Shown here piece by piece: positions 26,601 through 34,785 of a stretch of 64,000 nt of DNA. The position numbers were made by a program, and so were the translations under genes. Below the pieces are notes generated by a model, which saw nothing but the letters and a program-made list of their open reading frames with translations, had not been told where the DNA came from and did no database searches. Numbering within the stretch: the first letter of the stretch is position 1; the number at the start of each line of letters is the position of its first letter. Source of the stretch: Bremerella alba (GTDB lineage Bacteria; Planctomycetota; Planctomycetia; Pirellulales; Pirellulaceae); assembly GCF_013618625.1 (NCBI RefSeq), contig NZ_JABRWO010000016.1:31001-95000 (forward strand), given 5' to 3'.

Positions 26601-27028
26601 ACCAGTGGAGCGTGGCCGATCGCTATATGCCCATCCAGAATATGGACGTGCTTACGATCCTGGGTTTCGTGATTTTGGCAGGTGTGGTGGTGAACAATGC
26701 CATCCTAATCGTCTACCAAACGATCAACTTCCTGCAAGGTCGAAGCGAAGAGGGGGACGATGTGAGCGGCCTGTCCCCACGTGAGGCAATCGCCAAGAGT
26801 GTTGAGAGCCGCGTACGTCCGATTTTGATGAGCACGCTGACTTCGGTCGGCGGGATGCTGCCGTTGGTGCTGATGCCTGGTTCAGGCAGTGAATTGTATC
26901 GTGGTCTCGGAGCAGTCGTCGTCGGTGGACTTGTCGTATCGACCGTGTTCACCATGTTTCTCGTGCCGGTGCTTCTGAGTGTCTTGTTCGACATTTGGAA
27001 GCCGCAGCAAGTCGAGATGGACGTGTAG
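23651..27028 (+). CDS. RND-family efflux transporter
   Basis: A 1125-residue proton-driven inner-membrane pump of the AcrB/MdtB-like group. The N-terminal helix is QPITVAVGVILSIMAGVLAF, the helix 4 motif with the proton-relay Asp is GMVVDNAIVVIENIFRHIEMG (about 410-430), and the second half repeats the fold with a cluster of helices near 920-1110, ending VFTMFLVPVLLSVLFDIW. The periplasmic loops are large. It carries a single Asp in VDNA where AcrB has two; this is common in related pumps. The substrate cannot be read. It forms a two-gene unit with the adaptor. Confidence 0.93.
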   Translation: MNFIQLAVRQPITVAVGVILSIMAGVLAFTRMPIRMTPEVESVVVSVMTYWENASAQEIESDVIEEQEQRLGDLSGLVSMTSISQPGSGQIRLEFMTGTNIDDAMSEVDQKLSEVSGYPAEVDQPQVEDFDPESVDYISWIGLASTDPNFDATTLYDFMERRLRPRFERIPGVSQVGIRGAREKEVQIRVDPVALAQRGITYQELVNALQYNNGNFSGGKLPEGKSDIRVRSVGRFRDAQWVESLVIRREQSGPIYLRDVATVQEAHKEMTEWVRARGQTMPFFNFMLESGGNLLETMEGIKQEVDELNQPGGVLEQEAKRLGVNGTFELVQTYDSTTYVVDAIALVEGNILMGSMLAVLTLLLFLRSLRTIGIIAIAIPISTVIAVVVMVAMGRSMNIISLAGMAFAVGMVVDNAIVVIENIFRHIEMGKSATKAAVDGTKEVSGAVLASTLTTLVVFFPILLIEEQAGQLFRDIALAIMAAVGVSFVVSTTVIPSAAGQWLKAKSIQQHAHESAVMKNPNAKPKTFRARVWEFFTTITNVPAMVGSTVFAMIGNWTTRLLVITGFGVATIVGIWFLIPPLDYLPTGNRNIVLGMLLPPPGYNVDQLSEIGARMESKIKPAWEAAGDKFGAEAVLRGHEWDGEDHRELVPMMGSDEMVMPPPLDHYFLVAWDGRVFQVAISKDKEKVVDALPLFGAAAGGDQAPGVINFAFQLPLFRTGGTTGSAIKIDLVGDDLDRVSGAAGALLGTLMEKYGPYSVTPEPANFALPTPEIRITPNDERLQDVNMTRRDIGLAVAASGDGILLPRAFDVGGELKDLKIVNIEALQSDPTNAMFNSPIATPSGAVVDLESLATPERVEAADQIKHVDRQRAVTLQFTPPQGLPLQEAINEVEATVAELREAGAIAPDVEMQLAGSAGQLSQIRQALMGDGTIVGTLFSSLFLALVIVYLLMVVLFQSWAYPLVIMVSVPLALLGGFAGLAVVHQWSVADRYMPIQNMDVLTILGFVILAGVVVNNAILIVYQTINFLQGRSEEGDDVSGLSPREAIAKSVESRVRPILMSTLTSVGGMLPLVLMPGSGSELYRGLGAVVVGGLVVSTVFTMFLVPVLLSVLFDIWKPQQVEMDV

Positions 27029-27043
27029 CATCTCGGCTTTCGG

Positions 27044-27241
27044 TTAGTCGTAGTCTTGCTCGGGCTCGGCCCAGGCCGTTGCTTCACCGTGGGGATCGAT
27101 CTCGATGTGGATTACATGCGGTCGACAGCACACTGGGCAATCTTCTACAAACTGTTGCTCGCTGCCCTGGGATGGGTCGAGTGGGATGACGATGTCTTCA
27201 CCGCATGCGTTGCAAATGTAATTTATTTCCGTTTGCATCAT
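27044..27241 (-). CDS. CPXCG-motif cysteine-rich protein
   Basis: A 65-residue protein, likely a small zinc-binding domain. The start at 27241 follows AAAAGGAG seven bases upstream; an upstream in-frame ATG extends the frame without support. Two Cys pairs are visible, YICNACGEDI and EDCPVCCRPHV, which match the short CPXCG family found in many proteobacteria and planctomycetes. The C-terminus is acidic. Function is not known. It converges on the RND gene with a 15-bp gap. Confidence 0.82.
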   Translation of the reverse strand: MMQTEINYICNACGEDIVIPLDPSQGSEQQFVEDCPVCCRPHVIHIEIDPHGEATAWAEPEQDYD

Positions 27242-27509
27242 GGCCGGACTCCTTTTAGTTACAGGCCGTTGATCAACCGACGCCGCTTTGCTCCACAACG
27301 CTTGTGCTTCCTGCGTCGTGCATGTCGACCCTGGACCAAGCTCAGTATTTATCGCTAAGGTTTGCGGTAGGGCCTGACTCTCTCTATTCTAAGGAAAGTC
27401 CTCCCTGCGATGCGACACAGAAAGTTGGTCAATCCTGGAATACTAGATCAGGCCAGATTGCTCGTCGCATTCCATTTCCTCATCATGTCGTTGCCCCGGG
27501 AAATCCTCT

Positions 27510-28961
27510 ATGTCTGAATTTAATCCCCTCAATCGTCGGTTATTCTTGAAGTCTACGGTGGCATCCGCTGCCATCGCGGCGTCGGCGGATGCCCTCGACA
27601 CAAAAATTGTGGTGCATTCCGTCTATCAGGCCACAGGACTTCGGATCGGAGAAGTCACGCCGACGAGTGCGATTGTCTGGACACGCCTGACTAAGAACTC
27701 GGAGCGTAACAACGATGGGGTTGTTTTCACGAAACGGGGCAAGTCGAAAGAGGCCCTGAAGACTCCGGCCGAAGAAATCGAAGGTGCTTGCCCCGGTCAG
27801 CCAGGTAAGATTCGCTTGCTTTACGCGATCTCACCTAAGGAAGAAGTGGTGCTGGAGACCGAGTGGGTGAATGTCGATGAAGAATCGGACTTCATTCATC
27901 AGTTTCATTTGAAGGATTTGAAGCCTGGCACGCCTTACAGCGTTATTTGCCAGACATCGGTCGAAGGGGAAGTGCATGAGGGGGCGAGGGTGGGCAAGTT
28001 TCGCACGGCCCCTCGTCCCGATGAGGTGAAGCCGGTTCAGTTTTGCGTGATGACCTGCCAGGGGTACCCGGACCGTGACCATCCCGACGGGCATCCGATC
28101 TATCCTGCCATGACGGCGAAGAATCCCGATTTCATTTCATTGACCGGTGATCTGATTTATTACGACAACGATGCCCCCAGTGCGATGACCGTCGATTTGG
28201 CTCGCTTGCATTGGCAGCGAATGTTTAGTTTACCGCGATTGGTCGATACGCTCAGTCTGACTTCGGCGTATTGGCTGAAGGACGATCACGACACGCTTGA
28301 TAACGATTCGTGGCCGGGGCAGAAGTACGGTGAAGTGACCTTTGAAGAAGGCCAGAAAATCTTTCGACAACAGGCCCCGCTGGGAAGTGATTCGTATCGA
28401 ACATTTCGTTGGGGGAAAGATCTTCAGATTTGGTTGACCGACGGTCGTGACTTTCGCTCTCCGAATAAGATGCCTGATGGGCCTGAGAAAACCATCTGGG
28501 GAGCCGAGCAGAAAGCCTGGTTCAAGCGTACGGTCAAAGAGAGCGACGCCGCTTGGAAGATTCTGATCAGTCCCACTCCGCTAGTTGGACCGGATCGCAA
28601 GGGTAAGAACGATAACCATGCCAACGAAGGGTTCGCCCACGAAGGCAACGAGATTCGACAATGGTTAAAGCAAAACGTGCCTGAGAATTTCTTTGTCGTC
28701 TGCGGCGATCGTCACTGGCAATACTATTCGGTCGACCCGGAAACGGGGGTAAACGAGATCAGCGTTGGAGCGGCCAGCAATTCACATGCAGGGGGAACGC
28801 CAGGGAGAAACCCCAAGATCCATCGCTTCCACAAAGTGCAAGGCGGGTTCCTGAATGTCGTGGTCGACGCAAAGCCGGACGAATCAGAGATCACCTTTCA
28901 ACTGTGCGATGTCGACGGAAACGTAGCGTTCGAGCAGCGGTTTCAACAGTCGCGTGCCTAG
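27510..28961 (+). CDS. PhoD-like alkaline phosphatase family protein
   Basis: An exported metallophosphoesterase of 483 residues. The N-terminus carries a twin-arginine-like signal (NRRLFLKSTVASAAIAASA). A beta-sandwich of about 120 residues (GEVTPTSAIVWTRLTK, LKPGTPYSVICQTS) comes first, as in PhoD. The catalytic part has TGDLIYYDND, WLKDDHDTLDNDSW and CGDRHWQYYS. PhoD enzymes bind Fe and Ca and release phosphate from esters. The substrate is not certain, and the family also includes phospholipase D-type members. It is not in an obvious operon and no Pho box was identified. Confidence 0.87.
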   Translation: MSEFNPLNRRLFLKSTVASAAIAASADALDTKIVVHSVYQATGLRIGEVTPTSAIVWTRLTKNSERNNDGVVFTKRGKSKEALKTPAEEIEGACPGQPGKIRLLYAISPKEEVVLETEWVNVDEESDFIHQFHLKDLKPGTPYSVICQTSVEGEVHEGARVGKFRTAPRPDEVKPVQFCVMTCQGYPDRDHPDGHPIYPAMTAKNPDFISLTGDLIYYDNDAPSAMTVDLARLHWQRMFSLPRLVDTLSLTSAYWLKDDHDTLDNDSWPGQKYGEVTFEEGQKIFRQQAPLGSDSYRTFRWGKDLQIWLTDGRDFRSPNKMPDGPEKTIWGAEQKAWFKRTVKESDAAWKILISPTPLVGPDRKGKNDNHANEGFAHEGNEIRQWLKQNVPENFFVVCGDRHWQYYSVDPETGVNEISVGAASNSHAGGTPGRNPKIHRFHKVQGGFLNVVVDAKPDESEITFQLCDVDGNVAFEQRFQQSRA

Positions 28962-29058
28962 TTAAGGTGACGAGCCGTCGTGTGAATGGTAATTTAAACG
29001 CGGTTGTGGTGTACCTCATTCCACGCCTGGTGGCGACTATCTATTGACGGAACCTTCG

Positions 29059-29418
29059 ATGGAACTCTTTGCGGTTGAGATACGAACGCCCCAGTGGCAG
29101 CCGATGATCTTGTGGTATACGTCGGCTTTGAATATGAAGGCTGCCGTTCGCAGCGTTGAAGATGGGTATGCCCTTTTGGCCGGTCGAGGCTGGCGGCTTT
29201 CGCTTTTAGAATTGCAGGAAGACGAACCACGCGATCGCTCGGCCATCAGCCTGGCCTTGGAGGTCGAGAACCTGTCGGCTGTCCGAGAACGCATCGAGTC
29301 CTTATTAATGGAACCCTCGGCGCCGATCGAGACGAGCGACGAAGGCTTCCTGCAGTGGACCACCACCGATCCTGATGGTAATCGGATTAAGCTGTTTCAA
29401 TTTGTCGCCGTCGATTAA
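29059..29418 (+). CDS. VOC-superfamily (glyoxalase-like) protein
   Basis: A small protein of 119 residues with one vicinal-oxygen-chelate fold. I start at the ATG at 29059; the longer frame uses a TTG without a binding site. The pattern is beta-alpha-beta-beta-beta: MELFAVEIRTPQWQPMILWY, AAVRSVEDGYALLAGRGWRL, a linker, and the end WTTTDPDGNRIKLFQF, where DPDGN is the classic VOC ending. Most of these bind a metal and act on small molecules, but the usual His and Glu ligands are not clear here. It converges on the thioredoxin-like gene 10 bp away. Confidence 0.8.
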   Translation: MELFAVEIRTPQWQPMILWYTSALNMKAAVRSVEDGYALLAGRGWRLSLLELQEDEPRDRSAISLALEVENLSAVRERIESLLMEPSAPIETSDEGFLQWTTTDPDGNRIKLFQFVAVD

Positions 29419-29428
29419 CGGCCAGGGC

Positions 29429-30043
29429 CTAGCGGCGCGACCGTTTGTAGCGAATGTTGCAGCCAATCGCGACGGTCTCTTGAACGTCCGGCACTTTACC
29501 GGCCAAGGTTGCTTCGACCGCTTGGTTGACGTAATTGATGGTCGCTTTCGAGGCGTTCGTGTCGTTGTCCAACGCTCCCATGTAGACGACCTTTCGTTGA
29601 CCGTCGATGACAAAAAACTCAGGGGTCCGGGTTGCTCCCCAGGCTTTTCCCAGTTCCTGCTTCTCGTCCTTGAGGTATGGGAACGTGAACTTGAGGGCCT
29701 GGGCTTTTTCTTTCATGGCGTCTAAGGAATCTTCGTCGATCAGGTTGGAGTTCACCGCGATCATTGCTACCCGGTCGTCGCCGTCCCACTTCTTGGCAAG
29801 CTTTTTAATGCGGTCTTCGTAGTCCACTGCGTAGGGACACGTGTTGCAAGTGAAGACAATGACGACGGCTTGCTTGTCCTTGAGATCTGACCAGCTATGC
29901 GTGTCTCCATCGATGCCGGGGAAGTCTTCCCATTGCTGGACAGCATCGCCGATCTCGAGAACCGGGTTATATTCGCCGGCTTGAAGGGTGCTAAGTGTGA
30001 TGAAAACTGAAAAAAGTAGCGAAAAAACGCGGGTCATTTTCAT
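29429..30043 (-). CDS. Secreted thioredoxin-family (AhpC/TSA-like) protein
   Basis: A 204-residue exported protein. The start is at 30043 or 30037 (KMTRVFSLLFSVFITLSTLQ), which gives a clean signal peptide; a longer frame is unlikely. The thioredoxin fold begins at EIGDAVQQWEDFPG. The active-site segment is VFTCNTCPYAVDYEDRIKKL, with a CxxC (CNTC) pair followed by Pro. The cis-Pro motif is in WGATRTPEFFVID. This layout is common in planctomycete peroxiredoxin-like or TlpA-like proteins that act in the periplasm. The C-terminal tail is basic. The electron donor is unknown. Confidence 0.85.
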   Translation of the reverse strand: MKMTRVFSLLFSVFITLSTLQAGEYNPVLEIGDAVQQWEDFPGIDGDTHSWSDLKDKQAVVIVFTCNTCPYAVDYEDRIKKLAKKWDGDDRVAMIAVNSNLIDEDSLDAMKEKAQALKFTFPYLKDEKQELGKAWGATRTPEFFVIDGQRKVVYMGALDNDTNASKATINYVNQAVEATLAGKVPDVQETVAIGCNIRYKRSRR

Positions 30044-30327
30044 TCTTTCGATTATTCGGCAGTCGATTGGAAAATAGGATCCGAATTCGTGAATCACATT
30101 TACCAGCATAGGTGACACCGTCGATCCAGGCAAAACGTGACATGATCGTGAGTATTCGACTTCATTTTGAGCCGTTGTAAGGTACGATTTGGGCAGCGCT
30201 TCAAGGTGATTCCACCCAGGCCTGCGCCAAGTTGCCCCAGGGCAAGCATTTTGAACGCATGTCGCTCAAGTAAATTCAGCCGGTCCCGCGTTTGGCCAAA
30301 GTCTTTTCTACCAAGGAATTTTACTCC

Positions 30328-31110
30328 ATGTCCACCTGCGTGAAACTTACCGGATGCATGATTCTGTTAGGAGCCTACTGCACGGCCCCAATTTCTGCTC
30401 AATCACCCCCTCGGCCTCTCACTGCTTCCCAGACGCAAGAGGCCTCGGCATCGGAGGTTGATGCGTTGGGTTCTCATATCGCGATCAAGATGCTTTTGAT
30501 GAACAAAGAAGCAATCGTGCTGGGGGAATTGGCCGAGAAGAAAGCTCAATCGGAAGACGTCAAGAAATATGCCCAGCAGATGGTCGCTAAGCACGGGAAT
30601 TTAGAAGACAAGTTAGAGCCGATGATCGATTCCGATCACCTGGAAAAAATCGAGTCGATTGATACCGATATTCGCTATCCACGCGGAGAGCCAGGCACCC
30701 AGCAGGAACGCGCCGATGCCGAAACCATCCGCGACAATAAATGGGTCATCGATGGCGGTACCAAACCGATTCCGCCCCAAGACAACGCACCACTAAAAAA
30801 GCTAACAACAAAAGAGAAAAGCGAAGCTGAGGAAGACACCGATGTTGTTCATTATCAACTTGCTGCCGTGAAAGAACACATTAAGTCAGTAGTCGAGCGA
30901 CTCGATCAACTACAGGGTAAACAGTTCGATGAAGCCTATCTCGATCAAACGATCCATGCCCATGCTTGGATGTTTGCTGAATTGGGAGCCATGAAGGTCT
31001 CCGATCAACCAAAGCTAGAACAACTGAGCCAGCAAGAAAAGAAGATGGCTCAGCAGCATCTAGCCGAAGCCCGACGACTACGAGATAAACTTCTGCGCAG
31101 CGGAAAGTGA
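30328..31110 (+). CDS. DUF4142-type exported protein
   Basis: A 260-residue protein with a signal peptide (VKLTGCMILLGAYC, cleavage near ISAQS). The start follows AAGGAA and lies inside a slightly longer frame. The body is helical and has the DUF4142 (ferritin-like) look: IAIKMLLMNKEAIVLGELAE, then AEKKAQSEDVKKYAQQMVAK. A Pro- and charge-rich linker of about 60 residues splits the fold, and a second helical part ends ELGAMKVSDQPKLEQLSQQ. DUF4142 proteins are found in the envelope with no settled role. It ends two bases from the convergent SDR gene. Confidence 0.75.
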   Translation: MSTCVKLTGCMILLGAYCTAPISAQSPPRPLTASQTQEASASEVDALGSHIAIKMLLMNKEAIVLGELAEKKAQSEDVKKYAQQMVAKHGNLEDKLEPMIDSDHLEKIESIDTDIRYPRGEPGTQQERADAETIRDNKWVIDGGTKPIPPQDNAPLKKLTTKEKSEAEEDTDVVHYQLAAVKEHIKSVVERLDQLQGKQFDEAYLDQTIHAHAWMFAELGAMKVSDQPKLEQLSQQEKKMAQQHLAEARRLRDKLLRSGK

Positions 31111-31112
31111 AA

Positions 31113-31895
31113 CTAACCCTGCAATAACGATTGGGCTCCGTCGACGTAAATCACACTGCCGGTCACGTGGCTGGCAGCTTTCGACGATAGAAATAGCACG
31201 ACGTCGGCAACCTGGTCGGAGGTGCCTGGTCCCCCATCGGTGAGCGGGACTTTACCCTCAGGGAATTCCACCGGTTCCTCGACCTGGTCGAGATTGCGTT
31301 TGTTGGTGTTGTCGTCGATTTCTGTTTCAATCCAGCCGGGGCAGACGGCATTGACCCGCACTTTTTGCTCGGCGAACTCGAGGGCCAGCATCTTGGTAAT
31401 CGCGATCAGAGCGGCTTTGGTAGCGGAGTAAGCCGTCGCACCGGTGTTGCTGAACATCCGCGTTCCGTTGACTGACGAGTTCACCACGATTGCCCCGCCC
31501 CGTTTCTTGAGGTGCGGGATGGCGGATTTAATACACTCGAATGTGCCATGCACATTGATGGAAAACGTTTTATGCCACTCTTCGGTGCTTAGCTCTTCCA
31601 GCGGTGCCCAGGTTCCGTTGACGCCAGCATTGCAGAACAGGACATCAATGCGTCCCCATTTCTCGACCAAACAATCTACTGCCACTTGAACTTGCTGTGG
31701 CTTGGTGACATCGGCTTGCAGCGGCATGACGAGACCGTCCTCCGCTTCGATCTTCTTAACGGTCTCTTCCGGCCAACTGCGGTTGAGGATCCCGACCCTG
31801 GCTCCTTGACGAGCAAACTGGATCGCAGCGGCCTGGCCAATGCCTGAACCGCCTCCGGTAACAAGAACGACTTGATCGTGGAACTGAGCATCCAT
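31113..31895 (-). CDS. Short-chain dehydrogenase/reductase
   Basis: A classical SDR oxidoreductase of 260 residues, NAD(P)-dependent and cytoplasmic. The nucleotide-binding motif is VLVTGGGSGIGQAAAIQFAR, the NAG motif is LFCNAGVNGTW, the catalytic Ser is in VNSSVNGTR, and the Tyr and Lys are in YSATKAAL (Tyr-x-x-x-Lys). The C-terminal YVDGAQSLLQG is typical of FabG-like sugar or alcohol dehydrogenases. The substrate cannot be read from the sequence. It is the last gene of the minus-strand run that starts with dxr, 74 bases after the methyltransferase, so cotranscription is possible but less sure. Confidence 0.88.
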   Translation of the reverse strand: MDAQFHDQVVLVTGGGSGIGQAAAIQFARQGARVGILNRSWPEETVKKIEAEDGLVMPLQADVTKPQQVQVAVDCLVEKWGRIDVLFCNAGVNGTWAPLEELSTEEWHKTFSINVHGTFECIKSAIPHLKKRGGAIVVNSSVNGTRMFSNTGATAYSATKAALIAITKMLALEFAEQKVRVNAVCPGWIETEIDDNTNKRNLDQVEEPVEFPEGKVPLTDGGPGTSDQVADVVLFLSSKAASHVTGSVIYVDGAQSLLQG

Positions 31896-31969
31896 GGGCT
31901 GGTTTCCTTTCGAGAAACGAGTGGGGGATGCCTAGCTGAAGAGCAAGTCGCATGCCGCTGGATAGCGTG

Positions 31970-32677
31970 TTACTTCTCTGGCGTTTGGTCCGCCTTTTCA
32001 AAGAACATCATGTGTTGCCATGGAAGGCCATCGAATTGCTTGGCCAGTTGAAATCCGTTGGCTTGATACTCGAGAATCATTTGCTTTTTGCTCATTTTGT
32101 GGAGCAATTTGATGGGGACGTTGGGGTCTTCCATCCGAAACTCTAGCAGCACGATCTTGCCGTCTGGTTTCAGCGATTGTCGCATACCGGCTAGCATCTC
32201 GACCGGGTGCGAGAACTCGTGATAGACATCGACGCAGAGGATCAGATCGACTTTCCCCACGGGAAGTTTCGGGCTGTTGAGTTCGCCGAGAATCAATTCG
32301 ATGTTCTCAATCCCCTCTTCTTCCGCGCGGGCTTTCAAGAGGCGCAGCATCTCGGATTGAATATCGACGGCCAGGATTTTGCCGTTTTCGCCGACCATTT
32401 CGGCCAGCTTGAGACTATAAAAACCGTTGCCGCAACCCATGTCGCAGATGGTCATCCCGGGCTTCACGCCGAGGTTTTCCAGCATCTTCTGGCAGTCTTC
32501 TTCGCGTTGTCGGCTTTCGCGAATCAGCCAGGGCGCACCGTTGTAGTGCATCGTCTGGGCAATTTCGCGTCCCTGATAAATGGGACGTCCAGCGACCGAT
32601 GTCACGCCTTCCTGGGCACTTGCGGACCAGGTTGCAGAAGAAAGAAGAACGAGAGAGAAAGCAGCAGTACGAAGCAT
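31970..32677 (-). CDS. Class I SAM-dependent methyltransferase with a signal peptide
   Basis: A 235-residue methyltransferase-like protein that begins with a convincing signal peptide (LRTAAFSLVLLSSATWSASA). The Rossmann core follows: motif I ICDMGCGNGFYSLKLAEMVG, the acidic end of the second strand in ILAVDIQSEM, and ILCVDVYHEFSHPVEMLAG, similar to the UbiE/methyltransferase-11 group. An exported SAM enzyme is odd because SAM is not expected outside the cytoplasm; similar signal-bearing homologues appear in planctomycetes. It starts 31 bases after lpxI in the same operon. Confidence 0.83.
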   Translation of the reverse strand: MLRTAAFSLVLLSSATWSASAQEGVTSVAGRPIYQGREIAQTMHYNGAPWLIRESRQREEDCQKMLENLGVKPGMTICDMGCGNGFYSLKLAEMVGENGKILAVDIQSEMLRLLKARAEEEGIENIELILGELNSPKLPVGKVDLILCVDVYHEFSHPVEMLAGMRQSLKPDGKIVLLEFRMEDPNVPIKLLHKMSKKQMILEYQANGFQLAKQFDGLPWQHMMFFEKADQTPEK

Positions 32678-32708
32678 AGGTTCCTGGCACCGCGGCCAGG
32701 CAGGTTAC

Positions 32709-33602
32709 CTAGGCCGCTTCCGAAGAGGGATCAAATTCGGCGAGGCGATCCTCGCTTACCGCAAGAATCCTTAAACGATGGGTCTTTGCAAATTCTAACA
32801 CGGCCGGTTCGTCTAAGAGAATTGTTTTTTCGGCCTCAAGGACCAGTGTACTTGCACCGGCATCCACCATGGTCTGCAGCGTACCGACCCCAATCGTGGG
32901 GACATCAAACCGCATGTCCTGCTTCGGCTTGGCCACCTTAACGACGGTGAAGCCACCCGCTTTGCAAAGACTGCCGGCCCGCTCGATGCAAGCATCGGTT
33001 CCCTCAATGGCTTCCAAGGCCAGCACTGCCTGATTTTTCACTGCGACGCTTTGCCCAACATCCAGACGTCCTAGTTCCTTGGCCATTTCCCAGCCGAACT
33101 GAATATCTCGCAGCAGTTTTCCCGTAGGCTGAGGGCCTGCGATGACACCAAAATTCACGAGCAACTCCGGAGCAAAATCAGTAGGAGGTAAGAAAGTAAT
33201 ACCGCTGGACTCGAATCTGTTGACGATTGCCAGCAGCAAGGTATCGTCCTTGCGATCTTTGGATCCCCATAACAGTTGTGGGGCGAACGTTTTAAAGCAG
33301 AACCAATCGGGACGGTGTTTCCACACTGCGCCACGATCGAACAGGTGGATCTTGTGGATTTTCCCTGCCATGGTCGCTTCCGCCGCTTGGTGCGTTTGGA
33401 AGTGACGTTTCACCTTGCCAAGCTGTCCTAGTCCGACCCAAATGGTCGCATCGCAAATTTCTTCCAAGACAGGGTCGGCATGATCTTTGACGGCAGCGCA
33501 GACAACTTGGCGGCCTGAACGTTGAATTGCTTCGGCCACCACGATCGGTAGATTTCCCCAACCGGCGAGTAGTCCGATCGGAGGCAATTTAGAGCTGTCC
33601 AT
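32709..33602 (-). CDS. lpxI: UDP-2,3-diacylglucosamine pyrophosphatase LpxI
   Basis: Hydrolyses UDP-2,3-diacylglucosamine to lipid X and UMP in lipid A synthesis; it is the alternative to LpxH. I use the ATG at 33602 (297 residues), which gives the expected length and starts with the family opening PIGLLAGWGNLPIVVAEA. Other family features: GQLGKVKRHFQTHQAAEATM, KDDTLLLAIVNRFESSGI and the late domain VKVAKPKQDMRFDVPTIGVG. A longer frame upstream overlaps lpxD in another reading frame and is not used. It begins 10 bases after lpxD. Confidence 0.92.
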   Translation of the reverse strand: MDSSKLPPIGLLAGWGNLPIVVAEAIQRSGRQVVCAAVKDHADPVLEEICDATIWVGLGQLGKVKRHFQTHQAAEATMAGKIHKIHLFDRGAVWKHRPDWFCFKTFAPQLLWGSKDRKDDTLLLAIVNRFESSGITFLPPTDFAPELLVNFGVIAGPQPTGKLLRDIQFGWEMAKELGRLDVGQSVAVKNQAVLALEAIEGTDACIERAGSLCKAGGFTVVKVAKPKQDMRFDVPTIGVGTLQTMVDAGASTLVLEAEKTILLDEPAVLEFAKTHRLRILAVSEDRLAEFDPSSEAA

Positions 33603-33612
33603 AACGCGATTC

Positions 33613-34680
33613 TTACGACGCTTTGCGAATGACCGGTTCGGTGATCGCGGCGGCTTCCTTTTCCAGTTGTTCGATGCGTTTGACCAGAGACTTGATCGTC
33701 TTACGCATTTCCGGCAGCTTCTTGATGGCCATGTGTTCGCCCAAGATAACCTTGGCTGGCCCACCGGGAACGCCCAGGGTTTGCTGGCCGTTGGGAATAT
33801 CGGAGCCGATACCAGCTTTCGCGCCGATCATCGCTCCGGTGCCGATATGAACGTGGTCGCGTACGCCAACCTGACCGGCCATGACGACGTAGTCTCCGGT
33901 CGTCGAACTGCCGGCAATCCCGACTTGCGAACAAATCAGGTTATGTTTACCGAGGCGACAGTTGTGACCAATCTGAACCGTATTGTCGATTTTGGTTCCT
34001 TCACCAATCAGCGTCGAACCGTAAGTACCACGGTCGACCATGGCCCCGGCACCGATTTCGACGTCCGATTCTAAAACGACATTCCCGAGTTGAGCGGAAA
34101 GGATGTGCTTGCCTGAGGAAGAGTCGTATCCAAAACCAAACGCCCCGAGTACGGCATTGGCATGGATAATACAACGGTCGCCAACTTCGGTGCGGTCGTA
34201 TAGGACGGCTCCTGGAAAGATGACCACTTCCTCCCCAATTCGGCAACCAGCTTGAATGTGGACTCCACTGTGAATGACGGCGTTCTTACCGATCGCCACG
34301 CCATCGCAAATAACGGCGCCAGCTCCGATCGTAGCGGTGGGGTCGACGACGGCTGCCAGGGATACGATCGCGGAGCGATGAATGCCAGCCGACGCGGTTT
34401 GTTCCCACGGCTGAAAGAAGCGGATGATCTTGCCGAACGCTTCATGAACATTCGCCACGACAATGCCATCGATGTTCAGCTTTTCAGATTCTTCGCGGAC
34501 CAACACCGCCGATGCCTGACAGTCTTCCATTAATAAGGCTGTCTGATCGGGCTTATCCATCAGGGTTATTTCGCCGGCAACCGCATCGCGGATGATATTG
34601 GCCCCGGTGATGACGCGATCGGGATCGCCAAAAACCTTGCCATCAACAAGTTCGGCCAGTTGTGCCAGCGTGGTGCCCAT
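33613..34680 (-). CDS. lpxD: UDP-3-O-acylglucosamine N-acyltransferase
   Basis: Transfers a 3-hydroxyacyl chain from ACP to UDP-3-O-acylglucosamine in lipid A synthesis. I start at 34680 (MGTTLAQLAEL, 355 residues), where AAAGGA precedes the ATG; a longer in-frame start is not needed. The N-terminal uridine-binding domain (1-100) is followed by the left-handed beta-helix of hexapeptide repeats (AIGKNAVIHSGVHIQAGCRI and so on). The catalytic His is in the VQIGHNCRLGKHN segment. The C-terminal helix VKRIEQLEKEAAAI helps form the trimer. It precedes lpxI. Confidence 0.95.
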   Translation of the reverse strand: MGTTLAQLAELVDGKVFGDPDRVITGANIIRDAVAGEITLMDKPDQTALLMEDCQASAVLVREESEKLNIDGIVVANVHEAFGKIIRFFQPWEQTASAGIHRSAIVSLAAVVDPTATIGAGAVICDGVAIGKNAVIHSGVHIQAGCRIGEEVVIFPGAVLYDRTEVGDRCIIHANAVLGAFGFGYDSSSGKHILSAQLGNVVLESDVEIGAGAMVDRGTYGSTLIGEGTKIDNTVQIGHNCRLGKHNLICSQVGIAGSSTTGDYVVMAGQVGVRDHVHIGTGAMIGAKAGIGSDIPNGQQTLGVPGGPAKVILGEHMAIKKLPEMRKTIKSLVKRIEQLEKEAAAITEPVIRKAS

Positions 34681-34785
34681 GAAGGAATCCTTTCCAATGC
34701 GGGTCGGGTCGATATAGATCGCCCTAATGTAGCTGGTTTCCCCCTCTCGAACCAACATCAATTGTCGACCGAATTAGGCGAGTCG

